The notes under the pieces are model-generated. The model ran no database searches, was not told where the DNA came from, and saw only the letters and a list, made by a program, of their open reading frames with translations. Positions 1 through 6,226 of a DNA stretch of 13,005 nt are shown piece after piece. The stretch comes from Candidatus Bathyarchaeota archaeon (GTDB lineage Archaea; Thermoproteota; Bathyarchaeia; Bathyarchaeales; Bathyarchaeaceae): the NCBI GenBank assembly GCA_023136395.1, contig JAGLRI010000020.1, positions 1 to 13,005 of the forward strand, read 5' to 3'. Every line of letters starts with the position of its first letter. Positions within the stretch are counted from its first letter, which is position 1. The position numbers and the translations under genes are program-made.

Positions 1-2
1 TC

Positions 3-1097
3 ACGCTGTTTGTCTTCTGGGAGCTTATGTGTCTAACATCCTACGCTTTAGTCGCATTTCGAAAACAGAGATGGGAACCGATAGAAGCCGGGTTCAAATA
101 CATCATCATGAGTGCCGCAGGAGGGGCAACCATTCTCCTCGCTATGTCATTCCTCTACGGCATGACCGGAACACTAAACTTTGCACATCTAGCAACCAGC
201 CTTAACAATGCCACAGCCAACAGATGGTTATACATAACGTTGACGTTAATTATCATTGGTTTTGGTATCAAAGCAGGCGTCGTGCCTTTCCATACGTGGC
301 TCCCAGACGCCCACTCAGCCGCCCCAAGTCCAATAAGCGCCCTTCTTTCTGGAGTTATGGTAAAGACGGGCATCTTCGGGTTAATCCGGGTTCTCATCCT
401 TGTCTTCGCTCCTATGCAGGGAACTTGGCAAGCTACGCTAGCAATCTTCGCTGTCCTCACTATGTTCACCGGAAATCTAATGGCACTGTTACAGGACGAT
501 GTCAAACGGCTCCTCGCCTTCAGCACAATAGCCAATGTAGGCTACATCATTTTAGGAATAGCCATAGGTTCCCTACAGGCACTAACTGGAAGTCTCTTTC
601 ATATTTTGAATCATGCCGCGGTTAAGGCCCTTCTCTTCCTCTGCGCAGGCTCCTTCATCCATCAAACAAAGACACGAAGCCTCAAGGAACTCGCTGGAAT
701 AAGACATTCAATGCCTGTGACCAGCACTATCTTTGTCATCGGGACATTAGCTTTGGCGGGAATTCCTCCTCTTAACTTTTTCTGGAGCGAGTTGACGATT
801 GTGACGGCGGGCGTGAAAGCAGGAATGCTCCTGTTCTCGGTCTTAATGATCGGCAATGTAGCTTTTTCAGCCGCTTACTGCCTCCGTTTAATCCAAATAA
901 TCATTTTAAAGCCCCCCACCTCAACCTCAAAGAAAGCTATTGAAGCCCCAATTCTTATGCTCATTACAACCGCGGTCCTAGCTATTTTATGTATTATGAT
1001 TGGACTCCATCCAAGCCCGTTTCTAGCCATAGCTGAGGATGCTGCCCAAGCAGCCCTCGACATTCAAGGTTACATTAACGCCTTGATTTTAGGATAG
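3..1097 (+). CDS. Antiporter-like membrane subunit, NuoM/NuoN/MrpD family (5' partial)
   Basis: This is an ion-translocating membrane subunit of a complex I-, Fpo-, Mrp- or Mbh-type machine. The reading frame is open to the left edge and already encodes the TM5 signature FWELM before the first Met (ATG at 27). The gene therefore starts upstream, with roughly 120 residues missing by comparison with the usual ~480-500. All expected charged residues are visible: the TM5 Glu (codon 21-23), the TM7 Lys in GIKAGVVPFHTWLPDAH (codon 270-272), the TM8 Lys in SGVMVKTG, the Lys in NHAAVKALLF, and a TM12 Glu in NFFWSEL. The Glu at the last position is the NuoM-type choice; NuoN and NuoL usually have Lys there. 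The C-terminus is complete (TAG). It is followed by 242 bases of AT-rich spacer and then a NuoL-tail-like gene on the same strand. Family membership is certain; which paralogue it is (N or M, or MrpD/MbhH) is not. Confidence 0.93.
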   Translation, partial: TLFVFWELMCLTSYALVAFRKQRWEPIEAGFKYIIMSAAGGATILLAMSFLYGMTGTLNFAHLATSLNNATANRWLYITLTLIIIGFGIKAGVVPFHTWLPDAHSAAPSPISALLSGVMVKTGIFGLIRVLILVFAPMQGTWQATLAIFAVLTMFTGNLMALLQDDVKRLLAFSTIANVGYIILGIAIGSLQALTGSLFHILNHAAVKALLFLCAGSFIHQTKTRSLKELAGIRHSMPVTSTIFVIGTLALAGIPPLNFFWSELTIVTAGVKAGMLLFSVLMIGNVAFSAAYCLRLIQIIILKPPTSTSKKAIEAPILMLITTAVLAILCIMIGLHPSPFLAIAEDAAQAALDIQGYINALILG

Positions 1098-1101
1098 TAA
1101 C

Positions 1102-1113
1102 AACGCATGCGTT
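1102..1113. repeat. 12-bp perfect palindrome AACGCATGCGTT
   Basis: This is a self-complementary 12-mer four bases downstream of a stop codon. It could be an operator-like site or a small RNA hairpin. No T-run follows immediately, so a terminator role is not indicated. Confidence 0.5.
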
Positions 1114-1200
1114 ATTATTTGTTTGCTCTATAAAGCAACAGTTACATGCCTACTCTATTTTACCTCCACATTTTTCCAAAAACGTCTATTTTATATCGCT

Positions 1201-1258
1201 GTCAATTTCAGTTAGTCTTTCCGTTCCGACAGTTTAAAGAATAAAAAGTGAAATTGAC
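1201..1258. repeat. 10-bp perfect inverted repeat with 38-base loop
   Basis: The arms are GTCAATTTCA (1201-1210) and TGAAATTGAC (1249-1258), exact reverse complements. Inside the loop, CTTT (1217-1220) can pair with AAAG (1236-1239), which would extend a folded RNA. It lies between two membrane-subunit genes, about 80 bases before the next start. Function unknown. Confidence 0.5.
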
Positions 1259-1307
1259 GATAAAGATTTTATTTATCCTTCCAAATAAGACTCCGGTACA
1301 TGCTTCA

Positions 1308-1317
1308 TTAAATAAAA
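1308..1317 (+). promoter_or_regulatory. TATA-like box for the 1340 gene
   Basis: TTAAATAAAA is centred about 28 bases before the ATG at 1340, the spacing expected when an archaeal transcript begins at or next to the start codon. No Shine-Dalgarno sequence precedes the ATG, which agrees with a leaderless mRNA. Assigned by pattern only. Confidence 0.4.
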
Positions 1318-1339
1318 AGCGTGAGAGAGCAAATCTAGG

Positions 1340-1741
1340 ATGAGTTCTATACCTATAAGCGGAATTTTGCATGATTCATGGTTAATTCTGCTTCTCAGCC
1401 TTGTCTCAATAATAGCCGTTACAATGGTTCATAAAAGGATGAAAAAGCATATCGCAATAGCCATCAGTTTAGCCACTTCGATCATAGCGGCCTTAACTAT
1501 CCCAGATTTGTTTTCGAAATATATCATCGACCTTACACATGTTCTAAACCACATAATGCTTACGATAACATTTCTTCTTTGCGCAAGATTACTTATAGTT
1601 GAAAACGCTATAGCGAAGACGGTTACCTTCCTTTCAGACAGATTGAGAAGAACCCATACAGGAAATTTAAATTTGAATATGCTTGCTCTGCTTCTATATT
1701 TTCTCTCGTCTTTGATTTTCTTCTTTGTTATTTATGTGTAA
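1340..1741 (+). CDS. Small membrane protein resembling the C-terminal tail of NuoL
   Basis: The product is 133 residues with about four hydrophobic helices (near residues 12-30, 37-53, 65-86 and 110-133). Residues 86-120 (NAIAKTVTFLSDRLRR, then THTG, NLNLNM) match the signature that precedes the last helix of NuoL-family proteins. The NuoL-like protein encoded at 6227-8470 ends with the same layout (SKKFRKTHTGILSYNM), and the two share about half of 24 aligned residues here. No antiporter core (TM5 Glu, TM7 Lys) is present, so this is not a working channel by itself. It sits between two NuoM-type genes on the same strand. It may be a separate accessory subunit supplying a lateral helix or anchor, or the retained end of a split or decayed nuoL. 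The first view is favoured because the frame is intact with its own promoter-like element. Confidence 0.75.
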   Translation: MSSIPISGILHDSWLILLLSLVSIIAVTMVHKRMKKHIAIAISLATSIIAALTIPDLFSKYIIDLTHVLNHIMLTITFLLCARLLIVENAIAKTVTFLSDRLRRTHTGNLNLNMLALLLYFLSSLIFFFVIYV

Positions 1742-1994
1742 ATAACTGCCTGTTTTCCTCACAACAATGTGAATAATTTAATGTGAGGTGTTGAACGCGC
1801 AATATTTAGGTTTTTTCCATTAAACCGTTGCATTAGGGGTAACTCTGAAAGCGAAATTTCCAATGATTCTATCCATCTGTGCGTATTTAAGAGGAGTAAT
1901 AGTCTTCTCGCTAATTCATTGTAGTTTCTGGGTAAAAACATGTAATGAATTCCATTCTCATTTTCAGCTAAATTGTCAAAAGTCTTGAGCGCTA
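1742..1994. other. Intergenic spacer, possible hairpin and gene remnant
   Basis: Just after the preceding stop codon, CCTCACA (1757-1763) and TGTGAGG (1782-1788) form a 7-base inverted repeat. A T-run (1811-1816) follows about 20 bases later, a possible transcript end. The rest overlaps a leftward open frame that reads like protein (see 1759-1941). No convincing promoter was seen for the gene at 1995. Confidence 0.4.
1759..1941 (-). CDS. Doubtful 60-residue ORF, possible gene remnant
   Basis: The leftward frame starts at ATG 1941 and ends at 1759, encoding a Leu/Arg/Asn-rich peptide with segments such as NELARRLLLLLNTHRW and ESLEISLSELPLMQRF. The frame is open without a start codon as far upstream as about 2055, overlapping the beginning of the rightward NuoM-type gene. 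The upstream extension (KTFDNLAENENGIHY) also has protein-like composition. It may be the C-terminal remnant of a displaced gene or chance. No family recognised and no ribosome-binding site seen. Confidence 0.2.
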   Translation of the reverse strand: MFLPRNYNELARRLLLLLNTHRWIESLEISLSELPLMQRFNGKNLNIARSTPHIKLFTLL

Positions 1995-3542
1995 ATGTTA
2001 TTAATTGCTTGTAATCTACAAAATATCGGTTGGTGGTTACCGATTGGGCTAATACTTATTCAACTTGTTTTAGTTCCTATCTGTGCTTCGATCATTGTAT
2101 TTCTCTTAGGAAAAAAACTTGCTCATAGAACGGGTTGGTTAGCCTTCATAGTTCTCTTTTATACAACGCTATTAAGTTTTATTGCTGCGTCTCAAGTAAT
2201 GGGTGGAGCCACCCTGATAGAGACCTATAACTGGGCACCGAATATAGGTCTAATCTTCGGTCTACGGGTAGATGGGCTGAGCGTTCCCTTTATTTTGACT
2301 ATTAGCGTTCTATCTATGTCAGTTTCTATATATTCTATTCCTTACATGAAGCGCAAGATCGAGGATAAGAAAATTGAGTATGGAGCATATTACGCATTCT
2401 TAATTCTCTATGTAGCAGGTATGATAGGAACCGTTCTAGCAACTAACCTTATCCAACTATTCATATTCTATGAATTCATGCTCATCCCGTCATATTTTCT
2501 TATAGCCCAGTGGGGTTATGGAGAAAGGGAAAGAATAGCCATCATGTATTTCCTCTGGACCCACATAGGTGCCTTAGCCTTACTAATGGGGATTCTACTT
2601 ACGTATACGACGGTAGGTTCTTTAAACATCTATGAGATTCCGATACTCCTAGCGCAAACCAACCCCTCACTCGAGTTGATGACGGGAATTTCTATTCTCA
2701 TGCTCCTAGGGTTCCTTGTAAAGATGGCTGTCTTTGGTCTTCACATATGGCTTCCTCATGCTCACGCTGAGGCACCAGCACCTATCAGCGCCTTACTTTC
2801 ACCAGCGATGATTGGAATAGGCGGGTATACGGCTATTAGAACAACTATGATGTTTTTCCCAACGGCGTTTGAAGTAATGAGCGGCATTCTATCTATCTGG
2901 GCGCTCATAACTATAATCTATGGAAGCATCATGGCTTTAACGCAAGATGATCTAAAAAGGCTCCTAGCGTACTCCAGCATCAGTCAAATGGGCTATATAC
3001 TCTTAGGTATTTCTTCGCATAGCCTTCTAGGAGTGTCGGGGTCGGTGTTCCATTACGTTTCTCATGGCACGTGTAAGGGGCTTCTCTTTATGGTCGCAGG
3101 CGCAATAATCCTTCAAGCAGACGGGATAAGAAGCATCAAAAAGCTAGGTGGCTTGGGATCTAAAATGCCCATCACAACGATAGCGGCAATCATAGGCTTT
3201 TTTGGGATCATGGGTATGCCACCGCTAAATGGCTTCCAGTCGGAGTGGATGTTGTTTAGTGGCGCATTTGCAGGCGCTATGACCAGCAACTCCCCGATCA
3301 AGCTCATTACAGCATCAACAGGCATCATTGCCACGATCCTGACAGCATGTTATGGACTCTGGACTATCCGAAGGATATTCTTCGGGCTAAGACCAGAATA
3401 CCTCGAGGAGGTTAAGGAGGCTCCTTTAACGATCACAGTACCTCTTTTGATCCTTTCAGTAATGACAATACTGCTGGGAGTGTACCCAGCGATCATAACT
3501 GAACACCTTTTACCGATCATCTCCTCAATCATAGGTAGCTGA
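1995..3542 (+). CDS. NuoM-type antiporter-like subunit lacking the TM8 lysine
   Basis: This 515-residue protein has about 14 membrane helices, normal for NuoM/MrpD/MbhH. It would move protons or sodium ions in the membrane arm of a respiratory or hydrogenase-like complex. Visible family residues are the TM5 Glu160 in IFYEFMLIPSYFLIA, TM7 Lys243 in GFLVKMAVFGLHIWLPHAHAE, Lys361 in SHGTCKGLLF, the loop QDDLKRLLAYSSISQMGY, and the TM12 Glu417 in LNGFQSEWML. In TM8, where its relatives in this window read SGVMxK, it reads SPAMIG, so the central lysine is Gly274. ATG 1995 is chosen because an in-frame TGA at 1986 and the absence of other nearby starts leave little choice. There is no clear ribosome-binding site. 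It follows the NuoL-tail gene by 253 bases and may be transcribed separately. Confidence 0.94.
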   Translation: MLLIACNLQNIGWWLPIGLILIQLVLVPICASIIVFLLGKKLAHRTGWLAFIVLFYTTLLSFIAASQVMGGATLIETYNWAPNIGLIFGLRVDGLSVPFILTISVLSMSVSIYSIPYMKRKIEDKKIEYGAYYAFLILYVAGMIGTVLATNLIQLFIFYEFMLIPSYFLIAQWGYGERERIAIMYFLWTHIGALALLMGILLTYTTVGSLNIYEIPILLAQTNPSLELMTGISILMLLGFLVKMAVFGLHIWLPHAHAEAPAPISALLSPAMIGIGGYTAIRTTMMFFPTAFEVMSGILSIWALITIIYGSIMALTQDDLKRLLAYSSISQMGYILLGISSHSLLGVSGSVFHYVSHGTCKGLLFMVAGAIILQADGIRSIKKLGGLGSKMPITTIAAIIGFFGIMGMPPLNGFQSEWMLFSGAFAGAMTSNSPIKLITASTGIIATILTACYGLWTIRRIFFGLRPEYLEEVKEAPLTITVPLLILSVMTILLGVYPAIITEHLLPIISSIIGS

Positions 3543-3668
3543 ATACCAACGCTATAGAGAAACTTCAAAATACTAATTAGGAAAGAAGGCTATTCAAAAT
3601 TGAAAGCTCAAAGATGAATTTTGGTCAGAATGGCTCGGCAATTAAATATATTGATGTGCCTAAATAGG

Positions 3669-4043
3669 TCATCTGGTTTTCAATTTGGCAATGACATCCA
3701 TCATAGTAACATCGCATTCGTTAAGATCCTTGTCTATTTTTTGGAGACGATTACGTGTGACCATAGCATTGGTCCATGCGTCATGAAGTGTCTGATTGAT
3801 CTGGTCGAAGGTTTCTACATCTATTTCTGATTCGTTAGCCTCCAGGGCCTTCAGCTCCTCAACCACTCTTTTGTATTCAAATTCAACATGCTCAAAAAGC
3901 TCATGTAACTGCTTCGTGAGATTCCTAAGCGCCTCTTCGGCGTAAGAAATCTGCTCAATTAATAATGTCTTACGTGGAGAAGACAGAGTAATCACCCTTT
4001 TTTTATTCATGATTACATTGTATTTATAAAACTTATCCAACAT
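3669..4043 (-). CDS. Hypothetical small coiled-coil protein
   Basis: The product is 124 residues, highly charged, with no membrane segment or signal peptide. Two helical stretches with heptad-like spacing of hydrophobic residues are visible (about residues 28-72 and 82-117), suggesting an antiparallel coiled-coil hairpin. The start is either ATG 4043 or the internal ATG at 4010, which begins MNKKRVITLSSPRK. A TATA-like TATTATTTAG (4076-4085, read leftward) about 36 bases before 4043 supports the first. It is isolated between two membrane-subunit blocks on the strand opposite its left neighbour. No family recognised. It may be a structural or regulatory adaptor, but nothing in the sequence shows a specific role. 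Confidence 0.65.
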   Translation of the reverse strand: MLDKFYKYNVIMNKKRVITLSSPRKTLLIEQISYAEEALRNLTKQLHELFEHVEFEYKRVVEELKALEANESEIDVETFDQINQTLHDAWTNAMVTRNRLQKIDKDLNECDVTMMDVIAKLKTR

Positions 4044-4288
4044 AACCAGATTGGATGTGCTTCTAGAAAGATCTTATTATTTAGAATGATTCTTTTAAAT
4101 CGGTAAAGCACTTACACGTTCAATTAGATTTGAAAGCGATGCATGTGCAATATTTGTGAATTGTCACGCTATTATTTGTGGACTGTTAAATCAATAGATC
4201 AATTTCTTTACTTTCCAAAAACATTTAGTAAAATCTGATATATACTACTGATTAAGATGGATTTTAGTCTTGTCGAACTCAATGAGGT

Positions 4289-4656
4289 ATGTGGCTACGG
4301 GCAGCAGGATTTTGTGGTATAATTAGTCCCGTTATTGCCCTTTCGTTGTTATCTCTAGCGATTGTGCAGTCTCCTTGGTTTAACTGGAGAATAAATGCTC
4401 TCAGTGATTTAGGAGTCAGTAATGTAGCGGCAACATTTAACTCCAGTCTTATCCTTGCTGGTTTTCTCTCAATAATTTTTACAGTTGGTTTTATAGAGAG
4501 TGTGAGGGAACCGCCCTCAGGATTGGTTGGAACATTTCTTCTCATTTTAAGCTACATATGCCTCGTTGCCATAGGTATTTTTCCATGCGGGCACATGCAA
4601 TTCTTTGAGTGCCGGTAGTGTACGGTATACTCATTTTGACGAAGAAGAGATCTTAA
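4289..4656 (+). pseudogene. Truncated DUF998-family membrane protein
   Basis: The open frame (4289-4618, 109 residues) matches the N-terminal part of the DUF998 membrane family: a first helix after MWLRAAGFCGIISPVIA, the segment SPWFNWRINALSDLGVSN, then FNSSLILAGFLSIIF and LVAIGIFPCGH. Intact members are usually around 170-200 residues and continue with further helices after the GIFP motif. Here translation stops within about ten residues (TAG 4616). A short piece in another frame (about 4609-4656, VYGILILTKKRS then TAA) looks like a last-helix end with a basic tail. An internal deletion plus frameshift would explain both. Only ATG 4289 is available at the start because TGA lies in frame at 4283. 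A TATA-like GATATATACT is at 4236-4245. Function of the family is unknown. Confidence 0.55.
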
Positions 4657-4732
4657 CCTTTAATCATGACCTGTCCAGGTTCTTGGAAAAGGCAAATTGT
4701 ACACTTAGCATTTTTCTCTAAGATATTCTTTC

Positions 4733-6214
4733 TCAACTACCAATAAAACCAAAAAGATACTCCGCGGCTGGTGTGATAAACGTAAGCATTAAACCTGGTA
4801 ATATCCCCAGCACTATAGAGGTTGCCGCTAATATCACTAAAGGAGCACGTAACGATAAAGGTGCCTCTTCAACATGGCTCAGGTTTTTAGGAGTAGAACC
4901 GAAGAATACCTTCCACGCGAATCGCATATAATACCCGGCTGTGATTATTGTGCTGGCGACACCTATAACGGTGATCAAGATCTTTCCAGAGGAAAGTCCT
5001 CCTGCGAAAATCATCCACTCGCTCCAGAAGGAATTCAGAAAGGGGATTCCAACTAAGCTAAGAACACCTATTAGGCACGTAATGCCTGTTATTGGCATCT
5101 TCCCGATGAGGCCACCAAGTTTCCTGATATCCCGAGTTCCTGTTTGGTGGATGATTACGCCAACGCACATGAAGAGGAGGCTCTTACAGATGGCGTGATT
5201 AACTATGTGTAGAAGGCCGCCCATGATCCCTAAGGTGGAAGAGGTTCCGAGTCCGAAGACGATATAACCTATCTGGCTGATGCTGGAGTATGCTAGTAAA
5301 CGTTTTATGTCAGTTTGTGCGAGAGCCATTATTCCCCCATAGACTATTGAGACAACTCCGAGAATCGTTAGATAATCTATACCCCCCAAGAAAACCGGAC
5401 CGAATGTCGATAAGAGAATCCTCGCCATTCCATAGGCACCGCATTTAAGCATGACACCAGATAACATGGCACTTATTGGCGTAGGGGCGACTGAGTGGGC
5501 GTCGGGGAGCCATGTATGGAATGGAAAGACAGCCATCTTGACGAGGAACCCGATTAATAACGAGATGAATATTGCAGCCATCATGGCCGGTGGGATGACA
5601 CGAACTTTCAGTGGTAATTCTATAAGTGCAAAGGTTCCAGTGTATGAGTATAGTGCAAGAATTCCTAAAAGCATCGAGAGCGCACCGGCATGGGTGAAAA
5701 TAAAATATTTAAACCCTATATCTAACCTTTTTTCGGATTCTCCCCAGAACGCTATCAGAAAGTATGAGGGTATCAACATCAACTCCCAGAATAAGTAGAA
5801 CTGTATTAAATTTTCAGACAATATTACCCCAATCATACCTGTCACAAAGAGCAGCAGATTAGCGTAATAGCCCGCTTGACCTTGCATATCACCCATGTAT
5901 TTGATAGAGTACAAGCACGAAATTGTGCTAACAAAAGCGGCGATTAACGCTATGGGTAAGCTGACCATATCGATTAGAAAACCGAAGTTTATTTGGATTG
6001 GTTTTATCCAGCTATATGTAAACAGTAATGGCCCTTCAGTTTGATAGGTTTCAATAAGTTGTGGGGCCATGTTGAGTATCAACAGAACGGATGCTAAAAT
6101 AGCTGCCGTTGCCACCCAGCCCTGACCCCTCTTCAGCCACCTCTTAAAAGCATAGATAAGAATACCAGTAATCCCTGGGACTAGAGTTGCGAACAAGGGA
6201 GAATGCGGAATCAT
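4733..6214 (-). CDS. nuoM: NuoM-type proton-conducting antiporter-like subunit
   Basis: This 493-residue polytopic protein is the most canonical antiporter-type subunit in the window. It carries the TM5 Glu144 in LFWELMLIPSYFLIAFWGE, TM7 Lys226 in GFLVKMAVFPFHTWLPDAH, TM8 Lys257 in SGVMLKCGAYG, the TDIKRLLAYSSISQIGY loop, Lys344 in NHAICKSLLF, and TM12 Glu399 in LNSFWSEWMIF. A complete ion path is therefore expected, coupling electron transfer in a partner module to proton or sodium pumping across the cytoplasmic membrane. It follows the NuoL-like gene by 12 bases, and a GAGGATG ribosome-binding site lies 5 bases before the ATG, so the two are almost surely co-transcribed and co-translated. 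The paralogue type (Nuo, Fpo or Mbh) cannot be fixed from this gene alone. Confidence 0.95.
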   Translation of the reverse strand: MIPHSPLFATLVPGITGILIYAFKRWLKRGQGWVATAAILASVLLILNMAPQLIETYQTEGPLLFTYSWIKPIQINFGFLIDMVSLPIALIAAFVSTISCLYSIKYMGDMQGQAGYYANLLLFVTGMIGVILSENLIQFYLFWELMLIPSYFLIAFWGESEKRLDIGFKYFIFTHAGALSMLLGILALYSYTGTFALIELPLKVRVIPPAMMAAIFISLLIGFLVKMAVFPFHTWLPDAHSVAPTPISAMLSGVMLKCGAYGMARILLSTFGPVFLGGIDYLTILGVVSIVYGGIMALAQTDIKRLLAYSSISQIGYIVFGLGTSSTLGIMGGLLHIVNHAICKSLLFMCVGVIIHQTGTRDIRKLGGLIGKMPITGITCLIGVLSLVGIPFLNSFWSEWMIFAGGLSSGKILITVIGVASTIITAGYYMRFAWKVFFGSTPKNLSHVEEAPLSLRAPLVILAATSIVLGILPGLMLTFITPAAEYLFGFIGS

Positions 6215-6219
6215 TTAAA

Positions 6220-6226
6220 CATCCTC
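6220..6226 (-). promoter_or_regulatory. Ribosome-binding site of the NuoM-type gene
   Basis: GAGGATG on the leftward strand lies 5 bases before the ATG at 6214 and directly after the TAA of the NuoL-like gene. It fixes the start of the downstream gene and supports translation of both from one mRNA. Confidence 0.6.

Larger units (their letters stand above)
1098..1339. other. AT-rich intergenic region with inverted repeats
   Basis: No coding frame of credible length was seen. A 12-base perfect palindrome (AACGCATGCGTT, 1102-1113) lies four bases after the stop codon of the preceding gene. A perfect 10-base inverted repeat (GTCAATTTCA at 1201-1210, TGAAATTGAC at 1249-1258) encloses a 38-base loop. 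A TATA-like element sits at the right end. The region could hold the 3' end of one transcript and the promoter of the next. Confidence 0.5.

Noticed and set aside
155..625. Open frames on both strands inside the first antiporter gene
   Set aside because: They are shadows of a clearly coding frame with full family motifs; their own translations show no domain or sensible hydrophobic pattern.
3543..3668. tRNA or other structured RNA in the short gap
   Set aside because: No cloverleaf stems or conserved T-loop sequence could be found by eye.
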